A DNA stretch of 64,000 nucleotides from JACSRF01 sp964504445. Its GTDB lineage: Bacteria > Chloroflexota > Anaerolineae > Promineifilales > Promineifilaceae. The position numbers and the translations under genes were made by a program. The notes below the pieces were generated by a model. The model ran no database searches. It saw only the letters and a list, made by a program, of their open reading frames with translations, and was not told the origin of the DNA. The stretch is from assembly GCA_964504445.1 (NCBI GenBank), contig CAZDEO010000018.1, forward strand, positions 8,538 to 72,537, given 5' to 3'. Positions within the stretch are counted from its first letter, which is position 1, and each line of letters opens with the position of its first letter. Positions 17,200-25,272 of the stretch are shown in pieces.

Positions 17200-17219
17200 T
17201 ATTGCAAAAATTCGCAATA
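17200..17219. promoter_or_regulatory. Candidate Fur/Zur-type operator
   Basis: A perfect inverted repeat TATTGC-N8-GCAATA (wider: TTGC-TATTGC ... GCAATAAGC), 17-36 bp upstream of the Fur-family start codon and in the divergent gap with the aldehyde dehydrogenase. Fur proteins bind AT-rich palindromes of this size and commonly regulate themselves. Similar half-sites occur at about 3905-3925. Confidence 0.45.
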
Positions 17220-17235
17220 AGCGCATAATTTAATT

Positions 17236-17670
17236 ATGTCTGAACAACCAGAAGTGGTGGAACAAATACGTGAGCAAGGGTATCGCATGACCCCGCAGCG
17301 CCAAATTGTGCTGGACGCTGTGGAAGCTCTGGGCGACCATGCCACAGCCGGGGAAGTTTACGATTGGGTGGCGGAACGCGCGCCGGCGGTGAATCGCGCC
17401 ACTGTGTACCGGGTGCTCAATTTTTTGTGTGACCTGGAGCTAGTCGCCCGCTTTGAAGATGGCGCCAACACCATGTACGAATTTGTTGGGGAACGGCCGC
17501 ACCATCACCTGGTATGCCGGGCGTGTGGCAGCGTGGCCCATCTGCCAGACCACACGCTGGACGACTTGGCTGAATTTTTGGCGCAGGAGTACGGGTTTCG
17601 GGCTGAACTTCGCCATTTGGCCATTAGCGGCTTATGTCGCCATTGTTTTGAAAGTCAGGAAGATAAGTAG
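17236..17670 (+). CDS. Fur family metal-responsive transcriptional regulator (Zur/Nur-like)
   Basis: 144 residues, normal for Fur. The winged helix (YRMTPQRQIVLDAVEAL, then NRATVYRVLNFL recognition helix) is followed by the HHH cluster PHHHLVCRACG and a second CRHC near the end. These two CxxC pairs form the structural zinc site. The gene is 18 bp ahead of cbiM and clearly heads the ECF transporter operon, so the sensed metal is probably the one transported (zinc, nickel or cobalt); Zur or Nur is a better guess than iron Fur. Confidence 0.92.
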   Translation: MSEQPEVVEQIREQGYRMTPQRQIVLDAVEALGDHATAGEVYDWVAERAPAVNRATVYRVLNFLCDLELVARFEDGANTMYEFVGERPHHHLVCRACGSVAHLPDHTLDDLAEFLAQEYGFRAELRHLAISGLCRHCFESQEDK

Positions 17671-17688
17671 GCAATTGGAGGAATAGAT

Positions 17689-18648
17689 ATGTCTTTCTTT
17701 ATTTTTCCCGCAAGTGTGCCGTTGTTGCACGTACCAGATGGCTTTTTGAATTTACCCATTGCCATTGTGAGCTGGGTCATTACGCTGATTGTCCTTTACT
17801 TTGCCGTGCGTAACGCCCAAGAAATCTTTGATGAGCGCCTGGTGCCTCTGGCGGGCATTATGGCAGCCTTTATTTTTGCCGGACAAATGCTTAATTTTCC
17901 GGTGGCGGGGGGCACGTCGGGCCACCTGGTGGGGGCGACCCTGGCGGCCATTGTCCTGGGTCCCTGGGTAGGGGTGCTGGCGATGACGGCCGTCATCAGC
18001 CTGCAAGCCCTTTTGTTTCAGGATGGTGGCCTGGTGGTCATGGGCGCCAACATTTTGATTATGGGCATTGTGCCCGGTTTTGTGGGATATGGGGTGTACC
18101 AACTCATCCGCACCCAGGGGCGGGGTGTGCGGCTGGTGGGCACGGCCGTGGCCGCTTGGGTTTCGGTGGAAATGGCCGCTTTCATCACCGCCTTGCTCAT
18201 TGGCTTTAGCGGCACCTCCAGCCTAGCGGTGGCTGTGCCGGCCATGCTGGGTATTCATGCGCTCATTGGCCTGGGGGAAGCGCTGATCACCGTGGCCGCC
18301 CTGAGCTTCATTGAGCGTACCCGCCCCGCCATGCTGGCGCCCAGCGGCGTTTCTGGCAGCGGGCGCTGGGTGGTGGCTGGCCTGATTATTGCCCTGGCGG
18401 TGACGCTTTTTGCGCCGCTGGCGTCACCTTCGCCCGATGGCCTGGAATGGGTGGCGGAGCAGGTTGGCTTTCTGGAAACTGCCCAGGACGCGCCCTTTGA
18501 GCTGCTGCCGGATTACACGATTCCCTTTTTAGGGGAAACGGCCGTGTCTACCATAGTTTCTGGCATTATCGGCGTTCTCATTGTGGCGGCCGTCACCTAT
18601 GCCCTGGGCCGCCTGCTGCAGCGCCGCTCTGCCCAGGCCAAAAGCTAA
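17689..18648 (+). CDS. cbiM: ECF transporter substrate-binding/membrane component CbiM (Co/Ni/Zn)
   Basis: A 319-residue S-component of an energy-coupling-factor metal importer, with a fused C-terminal CbiN/NikN-like region holding two membrane spans around residues 226-305. The CbiM signature LHVPDGFLN and the conserved GGTSGHL are present. The best ribosome binding site (GGAGG) serves the ATG at 17689, which puts 12 residues ahead of the TTG codon at 17725. Counted from that TTG, the protein begins Met-His-Val-Pro and the two metal-ligand histidines become His2 and His67, exactly as in NikM. Since the ligand set of the family uses the amino terminus, the true start or processing matters here. 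Confidence 0.93.
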   Translation: MSFFIFPASVPLLHVPDGFLNLPIAIVSWVITLIVLYFAVRNAQEIFDERLVPLAGIMAAFIFAGQMLNFPVAGGTSGHLVGATLAAIVLGPWVGVLAMTAVISLQALLFQDGGLVVMGANILIMGIVPGFVGYGVYQLIRTQGRGVRLVGTAVAAWVSVEMAAFITALLIGFSGTSSLAVAVPAMLGIHALIGLGEALITVAALSFIERTRPAMLAPSGVSGSGRWVVAGLIIALAVTLFAPLASPSPDGLEWVAEQVGFLETAQDAPFELLPDYTIPFLGETAVSTIVSGIIGVLIVAAVTYALGRLLQRRSAQAKS

Positions 18649-18654
18649 CCTTCT

Positions 18655-19455
18655 ATGCACGTCAGCACCTTTGACCGTTACCAACAGGGCGCCAGCCCCA
18701 TTCACCACCTGGACCCTCGCGTCAAAGTGGTGGTGACGGTACTGTTTATCATTTCCAATGTACTGCTGCCCGACGGGGCCTGGGGCGCGTTTTTGTTGGC
18801 TTATGGTTTTGTGCTGCTGTTGAATTGGCGGGCGCAGTTTCGTTTTGGCTATTTGTTCAAGCGTTCCTTTATTGCCCTGCCTTTTGCCCTGGCCGCGGTG
18901 ACCGTGCTGTTTACCCTGCCCGGTGAGGCTGTGGCCAGTTGGCCCCTGGGTGCGCGCACGCTAACCATTACGGATGCAGGATTGGTGCGCTTTGTGAGCA
19001 TTTTGCTGCGCAGTTGGCTGTCGGTGCAAATGGCAATTTTGCTTACGGCCGTTACCCAATTCCCCGACCTGATGCATGCCCTGCACCATTTGCGCGTGCC
19101 TGGCGTGCTGGTGTCCATCATCAGCTTCATGTACCGCTACCTCTTTGTGCTGGTGGATGAGGCCATCCGCCTGCTGCGCGCCCGCGACGCCCGCAGCGCC
19201 CGGCTGGCGAACGATGGCAAACTGGGGGGCACCGTGTGGTGGCGGGCCAAGGTAGCCGGCAGCATGGTGGGCCAGCTATTTGTGCGCAGCTTTGACCGCA
19301 GCGACCGCGTGTACAACGCCATGCTCGCCCGCGGCTACCGCGGGCAACTTTTAACCATGAATCCCCACGTCATGACCCGTCGTGATTGGGTGTTGGCGGG
19401 GGTGGGAACGGCCGTGCTTATCATGATTCAATTAGTGGGTTGGATAGTTGGATAG
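18655..19455 (+). CDS. cbiQ: ECF transporter T component CbiQ
   Basis: The 266-residue transmembrane coupling protein of the metal ECF importer, with four to five hydrophobic segments. It carries the two cytoplasmic Ala-Arg-Gly-type coupling motifs that touch the ATPases: LRARDARSAR (about 182-191) and YNAMLARGYRG (about 221-231). It starts six bases after the cbiM stop. Its stop codon lies inside a small tandem repeat (TTGGATAG twice). Confidence 0.92.
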   Translation: MHVSTFDRYQQGASPIHHLDPRVKVVVTVLFIISNVLLPDGAWGAFLLAYGFVLLLNWRAQFRFGYLFKRSFIALPFALAAVTVLFTLPGEAVASWPLGARTLTITDAGLVRFVSILLRSWLSVQMAILLTAVTQFPDLMHALHHLRVPGVLVSIISFMYRYLFVLVDEAIRLLRARDARSARLANDGKLGGTVWWRAKVAGSMVGQLFVRSFDRSDRVYNAMLARGYRGQLLTMNPHVMTRRDWVLAGVGTAVLIMIQLVGWIVG

Positions 19456-19530
19456 TCAGTTTGCTACAATTAACAATCAAACAAACCTATCACCAACCAT
19501 CCTGCCAACCTTCTCATCAAGGCAACCCCT

Positions 19531-20307
19531 ATGCCCATCGTTCACAACACACAGACAGAACTCGACAACGGGACCGGTTTCCCCACCCTGCAAGTAACCG
19601 ATTTGCGCTTTGCCTATCCTGATGGGCATGAGGCCCTCCACGGCGTGACCCTGCACGTGGCGGCTGGCGAAAAAGTAGCCCTGGTAGGACAAAATGGCGC
19701 GGGCAAAAGCACATTGATGCTGCACCTGAACGGTATTTTGCACGGTCAGGGCGAGGTGCGCATAGCCGGATTGAAGATAGAGAAACATAATTTACCCCTG
19801 ATTCGCAGCAAAGTGGGTCTGGTGTTCCAAAATCCAGACGACCAGTTATTTTCGCCTACCGTTTTTGATGACGTGGCTTTTGGGCCACTGCATATGGGGC
19901 TGCCCGAAGCCGAGGTGCGGCAGCGGGTGGCGCGGGCGCTGGCCCAGGTGGGCATGGCAGGTTTTGAGGAGCGGTTGTCCCATCACCTGAGCATTGGGCA
20001 AAAGAAGCGCATTGCCATTGCCACGGTGTTGTCTATGGACCCGGAGATTTTGGTGCTGGACGAGCCGTCGGCGGGCCTGGACCCCCGCGCCCGTCGTTCT
20101 TTGATTGAACTACTACAGGCGTTGCCCAATACCATGCTGGTGTCTACCCATGACATGCTGCTGGTGCGGGAATTGTTCCCGCGCACGGTGATCATGGATG
20201 AGGGACTGGTGGTGGCGGATGGGGCCACGGCCGTTCTCCTGGCTGATGACGCCCTGTTAGAAAAACATGGATTAGAAAGCCCTGCCCGAATGCTGGCCTT
20301 GCTGTAA
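19531..20307 (+). CDS. cbiO: ECF transporter ATP-binding protein CbiO
   Basis: A 258-residue ABC ATPase that powers the CbiMQ importer as a homodimer. Walker A GQNGAGKST (about 53-61), Q-loop FQNPDDQLF, signature LSIGQKKRIAIA, Walker B ILVLDEPSAGLD (about 173-184) and switch histidine STHD are all intact. The N-terminus carries a 20-residue non-conserved extension. The 75-bp gap to cbiQ contains short repeats and no promoter I can recognise. Confidence 0.93.
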   Translation: MPIVHNTQTELDNGTGFPTLQVTDLRFAYPDGHEALHGVTLHVAAGEKVALVGQNGAGKSTLMLHLNGILHGQGEVRIAGLKIEKHNLPLIRSKVGLVFQNPDDQLFSPTVFDDVAFGPLHMGLPEAEVRQRVARALAQVGMAGFEERLSHHLSIGQKKRIAIATVLSMDPEILVLDEPSAGLDPRARRSLIELLQALPNTMLVSTHDMLLVRELFPRTVIMDEGLVVADGATAVLLADDALLEKHGLESPARMLALL

Positions 20308-20318
20308 AATGCAGAGTC

Positions 20319-21395
20319 ATGCTAACCAAACACCCAGGCTTAGTCGTGCTGCTGGGGTCTGGCGAAACCCAGGCTTCCAGCGGCAAAACCCACGAGTATG
20401 TGGCGCAGCGGCTGCCCGCCAGCCGGCGCGTGGTCATTTTAGAAACTCCTGCCGGATTTGAACCCAATTCCGCCCTGGTGGCGGGAAAAATCAAAGAGTA
20501 CCTGCACCAGCGGCTGCAAAATTATAATTTGCGCGTGCAGGTGCTGCCGGCGCGCAAAAAAGGCACGGCCTACAGCCCCGATGATCCCGGCATTGTGGCC
20601 CCCATTTTGCGGGCTGATGAGATATTATTGGGGCCGGGCAGCCCGACCTATGCAGTGCGTCAGCTGCGGGACAGTCTGGCTTTGCAGATGATGATGGCCC
20701 GTCATCGTTTGGGGGCGACCCTCTTTCTTTCCAGCTCGGCTACGCTGGCTTTTAGCGCGCAAACGATGCCGGTGTACGAAATATACAAGGTGGGGGCCGA
20801 TCTGCACTGGCAGCCAGGACTAGATTTTTTGGGAGGGTATGGCTTGCCGCTGGTCATTATTCCCCATTGGGACAACCATGACGGCGGCCATGAACTGGAC
20901 ACCAGCCGCTGCTACCTGGGGCGGGAGCGTTTTGGCCGCTTGCGGGAGATGCTGGCGCCAGGGTACACCATTGTGGGGATTGATGAGCACACGGCCGTCG
21001 TGCTGGATTTTGCCGCAGAGTGCTGTGGGGTTATGGGCAAGGGGCGGGTAACGCTGTTGCGCGGGGCCACGGAGTCTGTGTTCCGCACTGGCGATACCTT
21101 TCCGGTGGCGGCTTTGGGTGAGTGGCGGATGCCGCCAGATGGGGCGGGCATTTCTGAAGAGGTGTGGCAGCGGGCGTTGCAGATTGAGATGGAGAAGGGG
21201 AAGGGGGAGGGGGCAACGGCCGTTTCGGAACCTATCCCGCCGCCTGAGGTGCAAGAATTGGTGGCGCAGCGCACAAACGCCCGAGCTACCCAAAATTGGG
21301 CCGCCGCCGACGCCCTGCGTGACAGGCTGGCTAACCTGGGCTGGCAGGTGTTGGATACCCCTGATGGCCCGGTTGTGAATAGGATTGCAGAATGA
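20319..21395 (+). CDS. Peptidase S51 / type 1 glutamine-amidotransferase-like protein with CysS-like C-terminal tail
   Basis: 358 residues. Residues 1-270 match the cyanophycinase / dipeptidase E fold: LVVLLGSGETQ at the start, GPGSPTYAVRQL (about 105-116) and LSSSATLAFS (about 137-146), which would carry the nucleophile serine, then HWDNHDGG. The last 40 residues (ARATQNWAAADALRDRLANLG, then LDTPDGP) look like the C-terminal helical segment of cysteinyl-tRNA synthetase, without any synthetase catalytic part. That tail is why relatives can be mislabelled as cysteinyl-tRNA synthetase. Function unknown. It follows cbiO by 11 bp and may be in the same transcript. Confidence 0.75.
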   Translation: MLTKHPGLVVLLGSGETQASSGKTHEYVAQRLPASRRVVILETPAGFEPNSALVAGKIKEYLHQRLQNYNLRVQVLPARKKGTAYSPDDPGIVAPILRADEILLGPGSPTYAVRQLRDSLALQMMMARHRLGATLFLSSSATLAFSAQTMPVYEIYKVGADLHWQPGLDFLGGYGLPLVIIPHWDNHDGGHELDTSRCYLGRERFGRLREMLAPGYTIVGIDEHTAVVLDFAAECCGVMGKGRVTLLRGATESVFRTGDTFPVAALGEWRMPPDGAGISEEVWQRALQIEMEKGKGEGATAVSEPIPPPEVQELVAQRTNARATQNWAAADALRDRLANLGWQVLDTPDGPVVNRIAE

Positions 21396-21438
21396 GGGGA
21401 GGGAGGAGAAGGCATCTTGCCTTCTGCCTCTCTTTTTG

Positions 21439-23082
21439 TTATTGCATCAGAGCCTGGGCCTGGGTGGGCCAGGTTTGGGGGTTAATCAGGCGGAAACGGC
21501 CGTCGCTGTTAGCTAACAGGGCGCGCAGGTCTGTTTCAGACATGTTGGCCAGTTGGGCAAAGGTGGTGATGCCGTGGGTTTGCAGCAGCACGGCCGTTTG
21601 CGGGCCAATACCTTTGATGCGCGTCAAATCGTCAGCGGTCAGAGTGGTGGGGGCGGGCGCAGCGGGCGTTTCGGCCACCGTCACGGTCTGCACTAGCTTC
21701 ATTAACTCATTATATTCGTGGTCAAAGCCGTCAATGATGGTTTCCGGATCCGGAACCAGTCCCACGTCGGTGACGACGCCCAAGCACACCTTTCCGGCGT
21801 AGCTAATAATGCTGGTTCCCAGCCCCATGCGCCCAGATTGGGGCACCCAAAACATCATCTCTTTGAGCTGCGCCCCGGCCAGGTAAAGGGGAATTTGCGG
21901 GCCGGGGACGTTGGTCATAACGGCCGTGGCTTTCATGGCAAATATTTGCACAATCACGCGCTGCACGTCCACCGGCGTCAGTCCCATAACCCCCAAAATG
22001 CCAAAGGCCACCACTGCTTCTGGCGTGTTTTTCAACTCATTCATGCGGCGGCGCACTTCCATGAGCCGCGCATAAGGGTCGCTTTCGTAAATGGGCAGTG
22101 AGAGCAGCACCAGCCCAAACTTGTTACCCAGCTCGTCTACCTGCTCTGGTGGGCGAATGTTCACCGGCACAAAAGCGCGAAAGTTCAAGCCATCTACTGG
22201 TTCACCCTTTTGTTGCAGATAGTAGCGTAGCCCCCCCGCCAGCGCGGAAACCAGGACGTCGTTGACGGTAGTGCCCGTGGCGTTTTTGATAGCTTTGACG
22301 TCCTCCAAGGGGAGCGGATTTGACCAGGCGGCTTTTTTGCTGACGCCTAGCTTGCCTTTGAGAATGGTTTTGGGGTCGGGGGGCAGCAGCAGCAGGCGAC
22401 CGGTAGCCAGGGCATAATCGGTGCTTTGCTGGGCCAGCTCGCGCAAATGGCTGGGATTGGCCAGGGTTTCGGCGCCCTCTTGCATCAGTCGCTCCGTCAG
22501 GCTGCGGGCGGTGGTAAAGGCGCTGCTGGCGGGCTTGATCAAGGTGTCGTAGGCGCGGTCGAGGAGGGAGGACGGCCGTTTACCTTTCCGCGCTTTGGGT
22601 TTGGGCCAGGGGGCGTTGGGGCTGAGGTCAGTCAGCGCCAACAGCACCTGCATCAGGGCAATGCCATCAGCCAGACAATGGTGCAGGCGAGTGATGATTG
22701 CCATACCGCCGTTGTAATTTTCCACAATGTGGAACTGCCACAGCGGTTTGGAGTAGTCCAGCGGCGTACCCATCAAATCGCTCACCATCTCTTGCAGCGC
22801 TGCCTGCCCACCCGGCGCGGGGAGCGCTACGCGATGGATGTGAGCGTGCATGTCAAAGGCAGGGTCATCCTCCCACTGCGGCATGCCCAAAGAGAGGGTT
22901 GGCTCTACCACCCGCTGCCGGAAACGCCGGTATTTGAGAAAGCGGTGCTCCAAAATGGCGTATAAATGGTCCATGTTCAACGGCCGATCAAAGGTCATGA
23001 TGCCGGTGACCATCATCAAATTGGTGGGGTCTTCCATGTGCAGCCACGCTGCATCCACGGGGGTCAGGGCTGATTTTGCCAT
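21439..23082 (-). CDS. Wax ester synthase / diacylglycerol acyltransferase with C-terminal helix-hairpin-helix domain
   Basis: 547 residues. Residues 1-460 are a WS/DGAT: acyl-CoA dependent esterification of fatty alcohols or diacylglycerol to storage lipid. The active-site motif HHCLADG (about 134-140) is intact, as are the typical start ALTPVDAAWLHMEDPTNLM and the later GPQIPLYLAG. About residues 475-547 hold an extra domain, LTRIKGIGPQTAVLLQTHG, followed by TTFAQLANMSETDLRALL. That is a helix-hairpin-helix of the DUF4332 / ribosomal-L21-like type, more usual in nucleic acid or protein-binding proteins. The ATG is preceded by a GGAGC site. Confidence 0.92.
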   Translation of the reverse strand: MAKSALTPVDAAWLHMEDPTNLMMVTGIMTFDRPLNMDHLYAILEHRFLKYRRFRQRVVEPTLSLGMPQWEDDPAFDMHAHIHRVALPAPGGQAALQEMVSDLMGTPLDYSKPLWQFHIVENYNGGMAIITRLHHCLADGIALMQVLLALTDLSPNAPWPKPKARKGKRPSSLLDRAYDTLIKPASSAFTTARSLTERLMQEGAETLANPSHLRELAQQSTDYALATGRLLLLPPDPKTILKGKLGVSKKAAWSNPLPLEDVKAIKNATGTTVNDVLVSALAGGLRYYLQQKGEPVDGLNFRAFVPVNIRPPEQVDELGNKFGLVLLSLPIYESDPYARLMEVRRRMNELKNTPEAVVAFGILGVMGLTPVDVQRVIVQIFAMKATAVMTNVPGPQIPLYLAGAQLKEMMFWVPQSGRMGLGTSIISYAGKVCLGVVTDVGLVPDPETIIDGFDHEYNELMKLVQTVTVAETPAAPAPTTLTADDLTRIKGIGPQTAVLLQTHGITTFAQLANMSETDLRALLANSDGRFRLINPQTWPTQAQALMQ

Positions 23083-23107
23083 GGCTATTGCTCCTTCGAA
23101 AATGTAG

Positions 23108-23155
23108 CCCAGGTTGCTAAACCTGGAATCGTGCAGGTCTGGTAACCTGCGTTAC
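23108..23155. repeat. Two small hairpins upstream of the acyltransferase
   Basis: CCAGGTT-GCTA-AACCTGG and CAGGT-CTGGTA-ACCTG in tandem, in the gap 23083-23420. This 338-bp gap also holds a CTGGTGA/TCACCAG hairpin and the 14-bp tandem repeat described separately. No gene is visible in it. Confidence 0.5.
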
Positions 23156-23309
23156 GTTTTTATTCATGGTGGTCGGCGAAACCGGTGAACTCTCCTGTGA
23201 AAAGAGATGCTAAGAGACAAAGGTACAAGGAAGGAAAAGTTGTTTTTAGTATACACGATGGAGCCAGTCTGGTGAACCCCCCGAATCATCACCAGGCCAG
23301 ATTGACGTC

Positions 23310-23351
23310 GGGCAGGCGATGCCGGGCAGGCGATGCCGGGCAGGCAATGCC
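23310..23351. repeat. 14-bp tandem repeat, 3 copies
   Basis: GGGCAGGCGATGCC twice, then GGGCAGGCAATGCC, followed by TGCCTGG, which pairs back on the units. It lies 70 bp upstream of the antirepressor-like gene. Confidence 0.75.
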
Positions 23352-23420
23352 TGCCTGGAAATGATGAGTATAATACCGCAGGCAGAAAAAACACCAGGCT
23401 GAATCTGAACAGGTGAAATG

Positions 23421-24221
23421 ATGGCAGACAGTAAGGCATTAATTCCAATCGAGCAAAGGTCTATTGACTTTTATGGTGATGATTTAACGGCCGTGCGCGC
23501 CAATGACGGGCGCGTTTATGCCGGCCTGACCCAAATGTGCAACGCGCTGGGCGTTGACGCCCAAGGGCAGCGCCGGCGCATTGAACGACACGCTGTTTTG
23601 GATAAAGGGCTGAAAGGGGTAGACAATTTGTCTACCCCCGGAGGCACCCAGAGCGGCTATGTGCTCCGCGTAGACCTGATTCCGTTGTGGTTGTCCGGCA
23701 TCCGCGTGTCGGCTGTCAAAGAAGAGCTGCGCGCCAAGCTTGAGAAGTACCAGGAAGAAGCGGCAGCCGTATTGTGGGAAGCATTCCAAGAAGGACGCCT
23801 CACGGCCGACTCCCGCTTTGCGGAGTTGTTGGACCAGGAAACAGAAACCGTGCAAGCTTATAAAATGGCGATGGCTATTGTCAAGCTTGCCAGGCAGCAA
23901 ATCTTGCTAGAAGGGCGCATGGGTGATGCCGAAATTCGCCTGGACACCGTGGAGGAACGGCTGACCACCATGGAAGAACAGCTATCCGGGCAAGATGTGG
24001 TCACCGAAAGCCAGGCTGCCCAAATTAGCCAGGCTGTGAAGAGTGTGGCTATTGCCCTGGGGAAGCAAACCGGGCGGAATGAATTTGGGGCGTGTTATGG
24101 GGAAATTTACAGGCGTTTTAACACCACCAGTTACCGGCTATTGCCGAGAAAGAAGTTTGATGAGGTCATGGCTTTTCTGACGGAATGGCATCAGAGTCTT
24201 GTCGGCGATTCCCCTTTTTAA
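23421..24221 (+). CDS. Phage antirepressor-like protein (P22_AR_N plus ORF6C domains)
   Basis: 266 residues. The N-terminal part (FYGDDLTAVRANDGRVYAGL to GYVLRVDLIPLWLSGI, about 12-100) is the P22 antirepressor N-domain, a DNA- or repressor-binding module of phages. The C-terminal part (KSVAIALGKQTGRNEFGACY to FDEVMAFLTEW, about 195-260) is an ORF6C-type domain. A helical coiled stretch lies between. In phages such proteins block a prophage repressor; here no phage genes surround it, so it may have been adopted by the host. ATG 23421 is preferred over 23418 because AGGTGA is only two bases from the latter. Its 3' end overlaps the convergent methyltransferase gene by 84 bp. Confidence 0.82.
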   Translation: MADSKALIPIEQRSIDFYGDDLTAVRANDGRVYAGLTQMCNALGVDAQGQRRRIERHAVLDKGLKGVDNLSTPGGTQSGYVLRVDLIPLWLSGIRVSAVKEELRAKLEKYQEEAAAVLWEAFQEGRLTADSRFAELLDQETETVQAYKMAMAIVKLARQQILLEGRMGDAEIRLDTVEERLTTMEEQLSGQDVVTESQAAQISQAVKSVAIALGKQTGRNEFGACYGEIYRRFNTTSYRLLPRKKFDEVMAFLTEWHQSLVGDSPF

Positions 24222-25256
24222 CGTGCTGGGCGAAGGGTGGGGGTATGTTTCCCCGTCACCCTTTAATTTTAGATAAACGGTTATTTCGCTGCGATTGTGG
24301 AAGAGGTGGCGCGCACCCAGAAGGGCGTAGGCGTTGGCGAGGATGTTGAAGGCCGCGGTGATGATGGCGTCGTAGCCCTGTTCGGGCAGTTTGAGGGTGA
24401 TCACGGCCGTTCCCTGCCCATCCAGATAATCCCCATACCGCACCATCAGCCGCGCCGAATCGCGGGCGTCCTGGCGCATGTCGTTGACAATGAGGTCATA
24501 GGTGCCCGGCCCTGCGGCCAGGTACGCCTCGGCGGTGATGGGTTTGTGGTGGATGGTGAGCTGGTTGAGGAGGGAGGGGTGCAGTTGGGCGGGATCCACG
24601 GCCGTTACCACCTGCTGCCGTTGGTGCAATACCCGGGTCCACCCTCCGGGTGCTGCCCCTAAATCGAGCGCCCGTCCCTGTGGCCGCAGCGGAATGGCGA
24701 AATGCTCTATGGCTTCGAGCAGCTTAAACTCGGCGCGGCTAATTTGCCCCGGCTCGCGGGCGAAGCGGCGCGCGCCGCCCGCCCAGTTGGAGAGGTTATA
24801 CACGGCTGGGGAGATGCCGGCGTAGAGGGTACGGCCGTTACCCACCACTGACACAATTTGCGCCGGATGGCGCACGTCCAGCGGCGCACCGGTAGCTTGT
24901 TGGTAAGCCGCTGCCAGCCGCTTGTTCAGGTCAAAGGGTTTATAGGGCGCCGCGCCAAAAACGCGGGTTTGTACCGCAAAAGTGGCCGCAGGGTCCAAAT
25001 GGCTGCCAAATTCGGCAGTGAGGCGCTGGTCCAGGGCCGGATCAGCAGCGTCCAGGATTAGCATGACCGGGCAGATGTGGCGCACAAAAATGGGGGGCTG
25101 CTGCCGCCACTCTTCCGCCAGTGCAAAAAAGCCGTCTGGGGCATTGACCAATAGAACGCCGGGGGCCAGCTCTTGCTGCACCTGGGCGGTGGGGCGCATT
25201 TGGCGCAATTCATCCCATGCTGCGCCTGCAAAACGGGGGTCGGCGGTGAGAATCAT
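24138..25256 (-). CDS. RlmM-like SAM-dependent 2'-O-ribose methyltransferase (FtsJ fold)
   Basis: 372 residues. The N-terminal half resembles the THUMP-containing region of RlmM; the C-terminal half is an FtsJ/RrmJ Rossmann domain with SAM motif LDLGAAPGGWTRVL (about 196-209) and the later acidic DMRQDARDSA and lysine LKLPEQG of the K-D-K-E catalytic set. RlmM methylates C2498 of 23S rRNA in E. coli; a comparable rRNA role is likely but not proven. The last 28 residues overlap the antirepressor-like gene on the other strand and are not conserved in character. A heptamer array lies just upstream of the start. Confidence 0.82.
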   Translation of the reverse strand: MILTADPRFAGAAWDELRQMRPTAQVQQELAPGVLLVNAPDGFFALAEEWRQQPPIFVRHICPVMLILDAADPALDQRLTAEFGSHLDPAATFAVQTRVFGAAPYKPFDLNKRLAAAYQQATGAPLDVRHPAQIVSVVGNGRTLYAGISPAVYNLSNWAGGARRFAREPGQISRAEFKLLEAIEHFAIPLRPQGRALDLGAAPGGWTRVLHQRQQVVTAVDPAQLHPSLLNQLTIHHKPITAEAYLAAGPGTYDLIVNDMRQDARDSARLMVRYGDYLDGQGTAVITLKLPEQGYDAIITAAFNILANAYALLGARHLFHNRSEITVYLKLKGDGETYPHPSPSTLKRGIADKTLMPFRQKSHDLIKLLSRQ

Positions 25257-25272
25257 GTGGGTTTGGTGTTTG

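Noticed and set aside
20319..21395. Cysteinyl-tRNA synthetase
   Set aside because: Only the last 40 residues resemble CysS; HIGH and KMSKS motifs and the zinc site are absent.
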